A program made the translations under genes and the position numbers. Below the pieces are notes generated by a model. The model was not told where the DNA came from. It did no database searches and was given only the letters and a program-made list of their open reading frames with translations. Positions 12,116 to 24,847 of a DNA stretch of 64,000 bases are shown piece after piece. Where the stretch lies: contig NC_034413.1 in the NCBI RefSeq assembly GCF_002078875.1, positions 65,592,802 through 65,656,801 of the forward strand, written 5' to 3'. Position 1 is the first letter of the stretch; each line of letters starts with the position of its first letter. Source of the stretch: Numida meleagris. Its lineage: Eukaryota > Chordata > Aves > Galliformes > Numididae.

Positions 12116-12922
12116 TTAGAGACATAACGCTTGACAGAGTAACTCTCCAAGAAGGGTTTCTGAGGCTTTTGTTGGCAGTTCACATCGTGCTGTGTTCTCT
12201 CTCCTGTGTGTGGCGTTGGGGCTCAGGGCTGGAGCGAGGTGGAGGAGTGTCAAAGCGTTCGGTCTGTGTGCTGCAGTCCTCGAGGGAGATGCATGCTGGG
12301 ACGATGCACCGCGCCGGCTGACCTGGGAGGAGAATGGGCAAATGTGGAGAAGCTTTATGAGCTGGTGGGGGGCGGTGAGACAAACACGTGGCTCGTAGGA
12401 GGGAAAACAGTAGGATGTGTTTAAAGTAATAGGAAGTTGCTCAGTAGTTTGCAGAGATGATGGAAATCTGGTGTGGGGACAAGGAGAGGGGGTTGATGCG
12501 TGAGTGGCGGCCGTGAGATGGTGGCAATTTGGAGCTGATTCGTGATGACAGGAAGGAGCTCTGGTGAGTGAAAGCAAGAAGGAGAAGGGGCAAACGAGAA
12601 GGCTGGCGTCGAGAAGTGGGCTCGGACTGTGAATGTGCACAGAAAGCCGATGGATTGAAACCTCTGAGTGACAAGGAGCAAAGAGAAGGCATGAAAAACA
12701 GACAGGATGCGGCTTCGATTTTAGTGAGATGCAACAAAGAGGATGTTTTATGTCACTCTGATCATGATGGAAATAGGAGCTGGGAAGGAGAGGAGAAACT
12801 TTAATGAACAAACGGGATGGAGACAGGGACGGTGTGTCAAATGCCTTGTTCCCCATAAAATAATAACAAAAAAAGGGTGCTTCCACCCTTCCAGAAGCCA
12901 AGCCATCCACCTTCCACCCCAT
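12116..12922 (-). other. Longest uninterrupted open frame (268 codons), probably not a gene
   Basis: This minus-strand frame runs 268 codons from ATG to stop. Its translation is dominated by Ser, Pro, Leu, His and Thr, as expected when a purine-rich + strand is read in reverse (12430-12810 is A/G-rich). I see no domain, signal peptide, transmembrane pattern or repeat that suggests a real protein. The start codon has no supporting context, and a competing minus-strand frame of 98 codons overlaps it. A lineage-specific gene or retained non-coding transcript cannot be excluded. The likely explanation is strand composition suppressing stop codons. Confidence 0.1.
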
Positions 12923-14088
12923 TTTACATACGTAGGCACATCAGTGATAATATATAACATCAAATGCATTTGATGTATCTGCTTATATCGTGTCTAATGT
13001 TGGCAGGAAGAGTAACAGTAATTACATCTCCTGTCAAGCTGATTGCCTCTCCCTGCGCGCTGCCTGATCCCAGCACTCTCTGTTCATGTGGCTGCAACTT
13101 TTCTGGATATTTGGGTGACTCCCAGCTCTGGAGTGCCCTCTCTCTGGCTGCGGAGGAGTTTTATAGCTGATCAGTCTTCCAGAATAGCTGTAACGATGCC
13201 CGTATTAGGGCTGTTTAATACAGAAGGGTATTGTTGATTAACTGATGATTAATTTTTTTGAGACTGGAAGTGATACGATACATTGGTGTTTTTTATTTGT
13301 GTGTGTGCGTGCACATGGGGATTGCCTTGTGAGAACATGCATTACTTACACTTTCAGAGTGCCAGATGCCCTTGTGAAGATGACATGTTGAGTTTTTCCT
13401 CCATGTTTGGTCATTTTATAACAAATATTAGATGAAGGCAACAAATAATAACTACATTTCTGAGGAAAAGAAAGGGGCACAGTGGGATGGAAGGAGGAGT
13501 GGTGACAATGGAAAGAAAGGACGTTGCCCCCAGCGCTGCGACTTCACTGAACACAACCCAGCAATGCCATCCTCCTGCGGGGGGTGCAGCATGGGATGCA
13601 AAACTTCACGCTGCTGTGAAAGCATTTTCCAAATTATTAGCTAAAAATACCTCTGGAATGGAGAACATCAGAACTGCAGTGATGGTGGAAATGGGGGAGC
13701 AGCTGGTCCTGGGGAGATGAGCAGGTTTGGAGGGGAGAGCTTTGGAAATTAGTGCTCCAAAAGGCTCTGGTTTGTGGTTAGGATTAATGTTTCTCTGCCT
13801 TTAGGAAGATTCAAATAGTTCCCAGTTTGTGCTAAACTTAAAAGGATAAATGTGAATAACCCTTCTGGGACCGAGAGCTAAAGGTCAGAGATTGTGAACA
13901 GCGGCATTAATTGCTCCACTTAAAGGAAAACCCATCGGCATCTTTAAGGGGTTGCCTGTGGATGAGAGCAATATTAATGCTGGTGAGTGATGATGTGGCA
14001 ATATTCCAAGAGGGGGGACAGTTTTTTTTTTTCCTTGTTACTCCACGATAAGACCATCGTGCTGATAACACAGGTGTTAGCTTCTGGA

Positions 14089-14140
14089 GGTTGGAACAAG
14101 ATGATCTTGGAGGTCCCTTCCAGCCTATGAAGCACTGGGG
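14089..14140 (+). mobile_element. CR1 LINE 3' tail fragment
   Basis: The piece reads 'gatgatcttggaggtc' followed by 'ccttccagcct', the conserved words just before the CR1 3' end. Only about 50 bases are recognisable, so it is a severely 5'-truncated, old copy on the + strand. The final short 3' repeat is decayed. Confidence 0.7.
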
Positions 14141-17100
14141 TGTTGTTTCATTTGCATGCTGTGTTTAATACCTTGTATTCCATTGCTACAGATGGCGCAG
14201 GATCAAGCTCCAAGAAATGCTAACCACAGGATTTAGGTACTGTGGGACCTTGCGCTATCGAGTGCTGACAGCACGCTTTAGTTTGTTTAAATTATTTGTT
14301 TGAATTCTGGTAACAAGTTCTGCCTGTGTTGTTGTCACCCTTCCAGTAGGCGATGGTCTCCCATCCTCGGGTTGGCATCTTCGTGTTTCCAAGTTAGTCT
14401 CTGTTCTCTCTGGTCGGTGTTTGGGTGCTACTGACTTCTAAAAAGCCCCACTGGCTTAGGATGTGGGATTTATCCTGTGTGTGCTCGCACTGCTCTGCTG
14501 AGCACTCATTATTGGAAAAATGTGAATATTTGGGGAAGCAGTGATGTATTGTGGTAGGACTTGCTGTTGCAGTGAATTGCGGTGTTTTGTCGTGGCAATA
14601 ATTTGAAGGAACTTGGATTTCCACAGCTGTGTGTATGATTTTGTGTAATGATAATGAAGCTATTTCTGCTTTTCTTCTCTCACTGACGTGTTCAGTGGAT
14701 TAATGCGTGTTTACTTATCAAGCAAGGGCCTTGAAAATCAGAAATTTCCCTGTGTTGCAGAAAGAATTCATTTATTTCCTATTTCTACAGCTCTGTTTGC
14801 AAAAGAACCCTTTGCAAAGTCACTTGTTGCTAAAACTGGGCCGGGCTGTGCTCAGCCTGGTGCTGCTCTCAGCATTCCCTGCTGCTGTGTTCCTCAAAGG
14901 AAGCCACTGTCTCTTGAGGGATAGGGGAGTTGGGGGGGAAATACAGTGGTTTGCAAACAAGATTTTTTTTTTAAAGTATTTAAATTGGTTTAACTTTGTA
15001 GCAACAGGTGGCAGACTTTCTTATTTTTCTACTCTTTGTTTTGGATGTGCTTGTTGACGATCTGTGGAAAATTATTTAGATCTGGCTGTTGCAGTCATTT
15101 GGGAAAAAGAAGTAATTGCATGCCGACTGCTTTTTAGACTTAGCTAATAGGAGCTTGCCTTCACCAGAGCAGTTTCTAGCAAATCCTGTTGGACTGTGCA
15201 ATGATGTGCTTGGATTAAGTTTCCTCCCTATTGCACATTCTACAGCAAAATGCATTTTCTGTTAGGCTGGTGGATAGTGGTATGGGATGGATTTTGTTTG
15301 CTTTTGAAATAGCAGAAGCCTCCTAGGCAATTCCATCAAATCTCGGCAAGCAGAGCCCGGCTCCTTTCCCCTCCTTGCCCCAGCACTGTTGCTCCCCGGA
15401 GCTCTGGGACAGTGTGGATGAAGGTTGATGGCAGGACACAGTTTTGGTGCTGAATGCCTTGGTGGATGGTGCGTGGTAAGTGAAACGGGAGTCTGAATGC
15501 TGAAGAAGAGCAAACATTTGTTTCCAAGAGAAATACTTTGACTCTACCGATAGCCTGATTTTTGCACTTCTCTGTTTACCTGTCAGAGTAGGATTCTGTT
15601 ACGGATGGTGGGTTCTTCCGTACTGCACCCAGTGTGAATGAAGAGGGGAAGCGCTTCGCTTGACCTCACCTTTTGGTACTTAAGGTATTTCCCCACAGCA
15701 AGCATACTTCACAAGTTGCAGCTCGTGTTTTTTTGGCAGCATTGACTCGTGCTCAGGTGGTCAGAGCGGAGCCCTGGAGGCAGTGCCCCACGCCTGCCCT
15801 TCTCACTGTAGCCTGAGGTTTTGTGCTGCTGAGTTCTGTAACCACACGCTACCGAAAATATTTGCCTTTTCAGTGGATTCAGATCTCCCAGAATAAATAG
15901 CTGCAGGTTGAAGTACTGGCAGCCCAGCTCCGCGGATTACTCTTGCGTTTGTTTGGTATCTGGGGATGCTGCTGGCAGAGCTGAAAGAGCTCTGAGCTGA
16001 TCACTATCAACCTTTTAAAGGGAATAGCAGAAGGGTGAGTGTCAAATTCCGCACAAGATCTGAATATCTCCTTTTTTTGATGTGAACTCGCCTGAAATGT
16101 TTAAAGTGATACTATAACTAATGTCTGACCTTTTAATTAAAACTTTGCTGGTTTTGTCAAGGTATTTTCCACCGTAATGCTCTCAGTGGCAGAGCTTTTT
16201 GTATTCTCCTCAACGAGTAAATGATTAATGGTCTCAGCACTGCCTTCTGGATCACCTTGTAAGAGGTCTCCTTCATCAATCTGGCAAGGGGATTGTATGG
16301 CAGTTTGCACCCTAATTACAGTCCCCAGCTGGGGATGTGCTGCTTAACAGATGACTTGGAGTGGAAGTGCGGTCGGCGCACGTATAGATGGCCACGGAGT
16401 TGTTTGATGCTCAGCTGCAACAATTTGATTTCCTTCCTGGAAAAAAAAATCCACTTCAATATAAACAGCGCGGCAGACAAAAGCGTTTAGCCAGGATTAA
16501 CTCTGTAACTTAAAGGTTTAATAATAACAACAGTTCAGTGTCTCCCCGTTTTCATCTCTTCCTTCCCTTTCTCTTGCGGTTTTACAGACGAGGGCAGTAC
16601 TGCAAGCCAGAAATTGTATTAGCAGCAGAAACATTAAGGTATTCTACAGGGCAAAACAAAAGTGATTCAAAAGGTGCTTTTATAGATAATAAGTTTAAGC
16701 ATTGAACAGTTTACCCAGAAGACAGCAGATTACATCTAGTGGTCTGCATTATTGCTGGCCTTTTTTTTTGTTCCTGGCTCGTTTGTGGTGCAATGCTGGC
16801 CATCAATTAAGATGTATTTCTGACAGAGCTACCAAGACGACCATCCTGTTCCACCAGGCGTGTTGCTGAGCGTGTATGCATGTGCTGATGCTGTTGCTCA
16901 GGCTGATGCATCTGAGTGTGCTGCTCAGGAGCAGCTCAGTTAAGGACTGAGGCAGGGAGGAAAGCTTGCGCAGCACCCAGGTGGGCTCAGAGCAAGGTGC
17001 CCATTCTGGTAGCTGACCGTGAGAAGATGTGGTGCTTGGAAAGGGTGTCATTTCTGCATTGTTTTGCTTATGTGTCAGTGTTACAGCAGGTAATACTGCC

Positions 17101-20100
17101 CAACCAAAGTGGTGAATATATTGGCAATCTGCAAAACTGTCTTTTTTTTTTTTTTTAAATTTATTTATAAGTCTGAGATTTATCTAAGTATTGATAATTT
17201 CCCACCAGGTGACATGTACTTGAAGGATACAGGCAGCGGAAAGGGGTACCGGGAGACTGAAGCTGGAGGTAGGAAGCGAGTGCAATTTGTGCCTATATCC
17301 CAAAAAACTGGACTTAAAGACTAACGTGTGTTTAGGATAGTAGTTAGCAGTTGTGTGGTGGAAGTGTGGGTGCAAACGTTTGACCTCCTTTGTCTAACTT
17401 GGAGTGGGGAGGAAAAATCCTGCAACTCAATGAAGTTGTTGCGTCTATCTGAGCTGTGTTCAGTGCTGCAAGGTGTGAGCAGGCATCGGGAGTCTGCTCT
17501 CTGCTTGCAAGCTCGTGTCTCAGAGGATGGATGAGAGTGGATAGGTGTGTGCGAGGGAGGAACTTGTCGCTGTCTTGTGCTTGATTTACAAGAAATCCAT
17601 GTACAGTGTTTTCATCCCTAGAGCTGGTCAGATAATAGTTTGTTATGGTGCATTTACTCTTCTGGGTTTCCTTCTCTATGACAAATGGAAGAATTGATCC
17701 CAGAGCTGTTATATAAAACATAGTTATATTATCCAGAAACTGCGTGTACTGTGAGGTAAAACCTCTGCTGAGAGGTCATCTGGAAGGCTCTGCTTTCTTC
17801 GATCCAAGTGTTTGATCAAAACTCGTGGTCTCCTGATGTTTTGGTTTCCGTATGCTCCTTCCGCTCGCGTCTGGGAAAAGCAATCCTTCCGTTCCTTGTC
17901 CTTTCAGCTGGAAATTGAAGGCACCTCTATTTCTCCTGTTTTTCCTTCTTGTTAAAAACGAGATGCAACGCTTCCTCCGTATCTGTCTTTCAGGTGGGAT
18001 AGCACCACGGTTCGATGTTTGCATGAACGTTCGTCATCCTTCTGTTTGCAGAAGCAATTGGAAGCAAATGATCCAGGCCGTTGCAATTTCTCATGCTTTG
18101 TGTCCTTTCCAGCTGTGCAGCTGGAGCCCCTTCCCTGAGCTGTGCTGGCACACGATGGGGCAGCACGCCTCGGCCGGCGGCCGTGGGAATTTGGGCGCGC
18201 TGCCTTTTGCAGCTTTTACCTCATTGTAGTTTGACCACGGCTGTTCCTCCAGGTTTTGTTCCAGGACAAATGCAGCGTAGGTACTTGAGAGAGGAAAGCA
18301 TTTTCTCCTAAATTACTTCAGCAAATGGAAGCCCTTTTTTACTCAGGCTGAAGACTTTGTCTTGGCTGCAAGCCTGGGAGATTTAAACATTTGCTGTTCC
18401 TTTTATTGTTCAGACCTGTGCTGCATATTTTAAGGGAGCGAGCAGTCTGTCAAGTTATTAGAAATCATTACTTTGCCACGGAGTTATTGAATGGATGTGA
18501 AAACAGGTGTTTGTCAGGTTTTACCTTCTGGACTGAATATTTTTGATGTTTCAGGAACTTTTATGTGCAGTCAACCATTGTACTTTATGTAGGAGAGCGC
18601 CTGATTCAGATTATCCGAGCAATCAGGGAGCAGAGATGCGGCTCTGTGATTCATAATTGAAATTTAGCCTTTAGATTAACTTCATTAGTATGCTGTTGAA
18701 CAAGGACCGGGTGTTAATAAATGAAAAATCCTTCTGGGTTTCAGCACCGAGTGCCACAGCAGGTCTTTGCAGTCCATTATGAATATTTTATTTTTGCTGT
18801 GACAGCATTATTTTAGATTTGACCGTGCTCTTTTTGGTTTTATTTGTCAAAATTGTGCAAATGTTTCTGTGAGAGACAGAGAAAGGTGGTTGTCTTCGGT
18901 AAGGTGAAAAACAAAGTTCTTCTGGGAAAGCCATGTTTGTGAGCCATTCTGAGCTCCAGAAAAGGGATTCTAGAAGACAGACTTAATTTTCCCTTCCAAA
19001 TGATATTTTAGAGTAGCAGATGAAACCTTACATTTCTTAAAGTCCTTTGAACTTTCTGGGGAAGCAGAAAGTTAACAATCCTCCCCGCTCATTAGGTGAT
19101 GGGCTTGTAAATGTCTGTGAAATTGGACTTGTTTATTTCATTGAGATTAAAAATATTCATTTATTGCTTCTATATTGGATTGCTTTGTAAATGTTTGGAC
19201 TTGATTTTCATTGGTTTTTTTTTTTTTATCCGGATTTGCAGTTTAGCAAAGCATGTGCTGGCACTTGATTGCGTTTGTACTGAGACTTGAGGTAACTGCT
19301 TAAAGCTCACTCCGTTCCCAGGCACCTAATGCCATGTGTCACGTACCCGTGTGCTGCCGCAGTACAGGTGAGTATTCAGACTTCTGTAGTGGAAGTTTCT
19401 GGGTGCAAAATCAAGGTGAATGCAGTTGAGCTTCCAGTGCCTGTGCTGTACCTGTTAGGAAGCTGTTATTGCTTCTACTTGTTCAGCTACTTTTGTATTT
19501 TTATGTCATGTTTTGTCTGCTCTGTGTGGCTTTATGGAAGATTCGGATGGATTCTCATTTGTCATACAGCAATACTAAGAAAGCATATTCAAGGAAAAAA
19601 TACCGAGTTACCAGAATGGAAAAGAAGATAATAGGGATTTCTGGTTCCTTTCCATCCTCGGAGCTGCTCTTGATCTCCCCAAAGCTGGTATCGGAATGTT
19701 TTGAGTTATCTGTACATATGCTCTTCAGTGGAGAGTCGTACACTTGATGTAATTCTGTGTACTTTGAGGTGGCACAGCGTCTGCTTCTGCAGGAAGGGAT
19801 TAGAATTTCACGAATTCAGCTCCTTTCGCCATGCAGCCTTGAGAGAGGCTGAACAACAGAGCAAGTTGGTGTCAAGTTCTTAAAGGTTGGCAGCAGGTTT
19901 GAACTCACAGAAGTCTTGTGCTGCCTTAAGGAGTTTTGCTCCGGGAGCTCCGTGGCTTGTGGCAACTGAGCGGCTTTGTTCTGTGATAGACACGCTGCTG
20001 ATGTTTGAAAGTTTGGAAAGGAAGAGAAAAGCAGAAAGGGTTTGTTACAACGCAAGTGTTTGGTTCAAGTCCTTGAGTAATTGTGAAAAGTGTAGACTCT

Positions 20101-22310
20101 GATCTCTTGACATATTTGAATGGAAATACATATTTTTGTATTAGGCTTTTCCATGATGTTTGCAGTGCGGCTGGAGGGGACTTAAAAAATACTGGAAGTT
20201 ATGCCTGAGAAAAATCAGTTTGTTGGAGGTAGTTTAAGATGAATGGAGTTCCATAATTTCCATTTCTTCCTCCTTTGGAAGGACGGTCCTAAGCAGAAGT
20301 AATGCACATCCCAGAGTGCCCCACCACTCAGAAGGAGCTGTTGTTAGGAAACCTGGAATTAAGCTTGAGGGATTGGCTCTGGGGGGTAGGGGGAACTCGG
20401 CAATGAAGCCATTGCTAGATCCAGCTTCTCACAGCTGCTTCATGGAGGAAGTGAAATATTTGACTTCCAGATCCAGACAACAGGATCTAGAATTCTGAAT
20501 ATTTGCTACGCTTTTGAGCCAGCACCCAGAGCATAAGGTTCTGCATTTAGTTTTAGAAAGGACAGCCTAGTCTGTAAAGTTTGGAATCTTCTGAGGCAAC
20601 TGTGCATAGCGAGGAAAGAGAGAAAGGGAAGGAAATTAGACAGCTATAGAGCTTAGGCAGCATGTGGCTGGAGTCTGATAGCACCAAGTTTGAAGGACAA
20701 GCTGCCTGCTTACGGAGCAACAGGTAACCACGGGCTCCCCGAACCATTAATGTCACGCTCAGTAAATGCCACGGGAGCAGTTTGTGAAGGCACTTGAGTA
20801 AGGGAAGATGACAGCTTTGCCTCACCTAGGAGGCTTTCCAGTAGGAAGATAATATGAGAGAGGTGCAAAAATATCCTGAAGAGTTTAGGGAAAAGAAAGT
20901 CCTGTCTGGTTTTCAGGAAACCACTGTTGATGCTGTTTTTCAACAAGATGCAGGATACATGCAATACATTCCCTGGGGATGCTCAGGAGTCAAATGTGTT
21001 CTCCAATATTTTGTTTTCTGTAATAGAGAGCCAGAACTTTTCAGCTCATCCTGATCCATAGGCTGTAGCAATCCCCTGACCTTGGCAGGTGCAGCTGGGG
21101 AACGTGTCCAGCCTTTGCACCTCCTAGCAAAGCTGCAGCCAAGCCAGGGACCTTGCTGCCAGGCTGCAACTGCCATTGCTCAGCAGATTTGATGCATTTC
21201 TGCAAGAGTAATGCTTGTTATCCAGATAACTGTTTCAAGGTAAGCATGATCTTGAGTTATAGCAAAATGCAAGTAGTCATTTATTTATAAAATTCAAAAT
21301 TTGCAGATGTAAGCAAAGGCTTTCATTTCTTCATGTATGTTTACAAAGGTTCAGCTGGAAAGATTTCTCTCCCTCTTTCTCTACCTGATGTTCTGGAGCA
21401 TTTCTGAATGTAGTGGTGGTCAGGTGTTCCCTCTTGTTGTGTTCCTGGTGCTTCCCGCAGTGTTAATTGGAGAGTTTTCATGTGCTGGTGGTTATGGTCA
21501 GCCTCTCTTCTGAGGTCCATGTAGTCAGATTAACTTTTTAATCAAAATCCAGCTTATTATCCAGAGGATAGTGTGACCATTTACCTTAATTAAAACAGGC
21601 ATTACTTTATTTCTTCGGAAATCCAAATGAATATCATTTCCTGCGTTTAATTCACTGCTCAATTCCTTCATGCTTCAATGAAGGCCAAACCCCTTCTCTA
21701 TCTCTTTTGATAGCTCACTGACCCAGTGCAGGCATCTCCTCTGCTGAGTCCTGTGTTGTGCTCTATAGTAATGAGGCTACTAGAGAGAAGGTAGTGGAAG
21801 CAATTGGTGGAAAATGGACATTGTGTGTCCATGGTTCTTGGCTGAGACCATGACACCTGAACAGATAGCAAAGCTTAGTTTATGTGAGGTGAATGTGTAG
21901 GAAGTAAAACCACAAACAATAACCTCTTGGTGCTTGAGCTAATGTCTCCTCCGTGCTTTCTTGGGCTCTGTGCCCTCTTCACCCTCGCTGCCTCTTGTAA
22001 TGATCACAACCAAAAGTGGAAATACCAAAGGGAAAAACACTGAAACCATCTGAAATCATTGAGAGCTTCTCGTTGATTTAGGTGTGAACAAGAAGGCTAA
22101 TGGGTTTGAGTTTAGCTTCAGGTAAATTTCCTGCTATAGAGGCACTGTCTGCAAATAAACCGTTTCAGATACCTTCCTGTTTCTCTAGTAACATAATACT
22201 GTGAAGTCTGAAAGTCACTGTACTTTGAAAAAGAATTTAGGAAAAATGACAAACCTTGAATAGAATCTATTTCTGGCTTTCAGTGTTGTTATTTTGGCAA
22301 TCCAGAGTTT

Positions 22311-22336
22311 GATGATGATGTTGTTGTTGTTGTTTT
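22311..22336. repeat. Short trinucleotide repeat (GAT then GTT units)
   Basis: Three GAT units run directly into about five TTG/GTT units. It is a minor microsatellite with no coding context. Confidence 0.85.
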
Positions 22337-24428
22337 CTTGAGTAGTTCATAGAATCACAGTCTTGGCTTACTTGTGAAAAATGTCTGGTAGGTTGTTTCT
22401 ATTGAAAGAAAGCTTAATCTTTGGATTCACCGATCCTCTCTTCTAGTCAGAGCTGCCACTTACTTCAAGTCAGTTCCAGCATGCTATAAATCAGACCCTT
22501 CTGATGGTCAATCAGTGAGCGATTGCATTCTGCAGCACTGGAAGGCAATCTTTCCTGGTTTAAAATTGAAGTAAAGTGATCTGAAAGAACTGAGCACAGC
22601 GCTCGGAGCTGGTGAGCTCTGGAGCCAAGATTTCTGTCACTGGCTTGCAGTGGGAGCATGGGCAAGTAGTTGTATATGTACAATGTAGAAACAGACTTTC
22701 TGCTCGAGTCTCTTTCTATTTTTTTTTGTTTTCCTCTTTCCCCCTCCCCCCCTGTTTTTCTTCTTTCACCCATGTTAAAGTTGAACTCTTTCATGAATAT
22801 ACTCCTGTATTAAGGTCCACGTTATTCAACTTCCTGCTATCTGGCAGTACTCAGGCAGAAAATCAAGCTCCTTGGTGCTTCTCTCAGATGGAGTTATCAA
22901 TGCCAATGGAGGTCTGAAAAAAAAAAAAAGTAGTAAGGAAAAAGTTTGCATTTTCAAAAGCCTTTGACACCTCTGCAGAGAAACTGGAAATATGTCCAAA
23001 TGGACCTTTAAGATCTCTTCAAAAGTTTAATAGAATATTGATTTTCTTTTAAAGTTACAGAAAGCCTTCATCCCCTGCCATGTCTTGTTTCTGCCATAGC
23101 CGATAGTTTGGAAACACTCAAATCCTTTGTGGTGCTGAGTAGCAAATAACAAGCGCATCGTGATGGAACCGGCACTGACCTCTCCGTGTTAGTATTAAAA
23201 AGCACTGGGAGGTGATGAAGTCCTCTGTGCAGCTGTGACTCTGTGCCTCAGGCTCTGGAAGAGGTGGCATTGCTCTCACGTTGGAATTCCTGCGTTGAGA
23301 AGAGCCACGTGCTTGTGCTTGTCTGGATCTCAAAGTTAGCTCTCAGATTTTGTGCAGCCTTTCTGTAATTCCAGTCAATGAGAAAGCGCTTGTGAGTGCG
23401 ATGATACAAAACATTTTAGCTTATTAAGGAAAAAAAACCCACCCCTTTTAAAACATCCACTTTAAAAATGGAACAAATGTTGAGACTTTCGCATTTGCTT
23501 CAGAATTAAATATGCTTTAGAAATAACAAGAGATGAGATCCACTTTCCCCCACGGTAGGTGAAACGACAGGGATAACTGATAGCAAGTCAAAGGGAAGAA
23601 GGGATGGTCTTTTATCCCTTTGCCCTGACACTGTGGTGCTGTGCTCACCTTGAAATCGCCCCAGTTGGAATGGTCTGAAGCTATTGTTGTTACGAGGAAA
23701 ATGTTTTTGCATGAGAAAGGTGTTTTGTCTGACTAGGCATGAGAGATCTTTCTTCAGTAGTAGTTCCAGTTTCAAAAATACAGCCAGCATCATAGGATGG
23801 GCAAGGAAGAAAATCAAAGTAGTACATTTTCTGACTGCATCCTCCTTTTTTTTTTTCTTTTTTACTTGACAGAATGACTCTGAAATTCTGTTGTGCTGAA
23901 ATAACGAGGAAATATTTCTGCTTTTCTAATCAGAAAAAAAAAAAAAGTGACATATTCTGTCTGATCTGTGGAATGCACTTGGAGCAATTCCAGCCCAGGG
24001 ATTCTCTGGGTAGTGAGCAGATCAGGATCCTGAGGCTGCTCTGAGTGCATTGTGTTCAGCCGTGTCTCTAGCTTGGTAAACTCTCTTATGTCTCTGTATC
24101 ATATATCTGCTGAAAATAATCATTAGAACACCCAACACAAAGCACTGCTGGCGCTGGATTCCATCAGTGAGTGAAAGAAGGGCTCTGGTTATTCTGGAGC
24201 TGATGTGACACACACAGCCACACCTGAGCTGCTGCAGACAGGTGAATTTGGGGTTGGCACAAGCTGCAACAGCTGAAGGTTTGTCCCAAAACTTTGTTTT
24301 TGTGCACGTCTGCCCCCTCTGAATGTATGCATGTATGTCTATGCCAGCATTTCTGAGCAGTTATTCCATTAAGGCTTAAATATTTGAAGCTAAATCAAAT
24401 GAGCTGTGATAACATTGTATATGACTGA

Positions 24429-24454
24429 ATTTGCATATTTTAATAGATGCAAAT
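24429..24454. promoter_or_regulatory. Inverted pair of octamer (POU-type) motifs
   Basis: ATTTGCAT at 24429-24436 and ATGCAAAT at 24447-24454 are exact reverse complements of one another, separated by 10 AT-rich bases. Each is a perfect octamer, the known binding word of POU-domain (Oct) factors. That the pair is bound or acts as an enhancer is inference. The surrounding 100 bases are AT-rich, free of recognised repeats and look like single-copy sequence. Confidence 0.3.
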
Positions 24455-24809
24455 TTGTTACTGTGTTCAGTTTCATTTGCCATCATCTCCTCTGCTTTAC
24501 TGTTGTTTTGGGTGCAAAGAGTTTGAAGCAAGACCGGGCTTCACGCTAAGCTGAAGAAGCAGCATGTGACTCCTTGTGCGTGAAGTCTGATCTTGTCCGT
24601 TCTTATTCTTCCACAGGGCTTTACTGCTGTTGTGCAGGAGCCAGCTGGCCATCCCCAGCTGATGGTTCCCCTCTACCTCCTCCTTTCTGAGTGCTGCTCG
24701 GCGCTACTCAGTTTGACCACCGCAATGCTGGAGCAGCAGCAGACATAGGGATGAGAATGATCTGAAGCCAGCACTTGTAAAACAGCAAGTTAATGATAAA
24801 TTTATAAGG

Positions 24810-24847
24810 ATACTATATATAGGTACTTCGACAGCAATATATAGTAT
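24810..24847. repeat. Perfect 11-bp inverted repeat (hairpin-capable)
   Basis: ATACTATATAT at 24810-24820 and ATATATAGTAT at 24837-24847 are exact reverse complements around a 16-base non-palindromic loop. The arms are almost all A/T, so the hairpin would be weak, and chance in AT-rich DNA is possible. No function is assigned. Confidence 0.6.

Larger units (their letters stand above)
8651..14088. other. Unannotated stretch, probably intronic or intergenic
   Basis: No recognisable exon, RNA gene or interspersed repeat was found. The stretch contains T runs of 24 bases (10118-10141) and 15 bases (11073-11087). A small tandem duplication of ttgctcagttct lies at 11916-11927 and 11930-11941. The section at 12430-12810 is purine-rich on the + strand and gives a long minus-strand open frame, described separately. 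Confidence 0.5.

Noticed and set aside
22346..22360. 'tcatagaatcacag', similar to the complement of the CR1 3' end
   Set aside because: Only about 14 bases match and the following sequence does not continue as CR1. This is too short to call.
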